A stretch of DNA of 64,000 nucleotides from NCBI GenBank assembly GCA_041396125.1, contig JAWKZG010000007.1, positions 186,001 to 250,000 of the forward strand. The letters are read 5' to 3'. Position 1 is the first letter of the stretch, and each line of letters begins with the position of its first letter. The notes beneath the pieces were generated by a model. It saw nothing but the letters and a program-made list of their open reading frames with translations. It had not been told where the DNA came from and made no database searches. The DNA comes from JAWKZG01 sp041396125. Lineage in GTDB: Bacteria > Pseudomonadota > Gammaproteobacteria > Competibacterales > Competibacteraceae. The translations under genes and the position numbers were made by a program. Below, in pieces: positions 63,948 to 64,000 of the stretch.

Positions 63948-64000
63948 GTCTATATTGAGGGCAAACAGATAAAATTCAAGCGTTTTCCGGGGTATAAATC

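Overview
The window reads as a gammaproteobacterial chromosome segment. It carries rpmI-rplT, pheST-ihfA, hslVU, ubiE-ubiJ-ubiB, coaD, anmK beside an M23 peptidase, ispG, polA and a tRNA-Pro(GGG) gene in typical gammaproteobacterial neighbourhoods. No species can be named from the sequence alone.

Layout. 1-2.2 kb: 3' part of a PAS-GAF histidine kinase and its NarL/FixJ response regulator. 2.5-4.9 kb: divergent LysR regulator and a SAF-domain dehydrogenase-like enzyme. 5.1-12.9 kb: a leftward operon for a binding-protein-dependent sugar-type ABC importer, a sulfatase without signal peptide and its formylglycine-generating enzyme, divergent from a GntR/UTRA regulator with a 10-bp inverted repeat between them; this looks like uptake and cytoplasmic desulfation of a sulfated compound. 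13.1-19.1 kb: a LodA-type (cysteine tryptophylquinone) oxidase with a Tat-like leader, its LodB flavoprotein, an alpha/beta hydrolase, an isochorismatase-like hydrolase and a DapA-family lyase/aldolase; the middle three genes are interrupted by frameshifts. 19.3-22.9 kb: rhlE, pyrE and an alkaline-phosphatase-superfamily enzyme. 22.9-25.5 kb: a bufferin-type MNIO RiPP operon (bufA-bufB-bufC-doxX). 25.8-39.5 kb: core genes ispG, anmK, M23 peptidase, coaD, ferredoxin, ubiB/ubiJ/ubiE, DUF971, hslUV, polA, with a probable Spot 42/ErsA-like small RNA just downstream of polA. 39.7-42.7 kb: an orphan CoxL/XdhB-like molybdenum hydroxylase large subunit and a lipoprotein. 42.9-52.0 kb: a ten-gene leftward operon: ABC importer with two different ATPases, a small membrane protein, DhaK, DhaL, a DeoR regulator and a class I aldolase, consistent with import, phosphorylation and aldol cleavage of a short polyol or ketose. 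52.4-57.7 kb: a receiver-PAS-GGDEF-EAL protein divergent from a multi-PAS/GAF histidine kinase. 57.8-64 kb: pncC, tRNA-Pro, ihfA, pheT, pheS, rplT, rpmI and infC, the last starting at an AUC codon.

A recurring feature is single-base frameshifts, mostly a base missing from a short homopolymer, in lodB, the hydrolase, the isochorismatase, bufB, polA, one ABC ATPase, a small membrane protein and the GGDEF-EAL gene. Because polA is among them and most conserved products are restored by adding or removing one base, sequence or assembly indel error is the likely general explanation, though real decay at 15.5-17.9 kb is not excluded.
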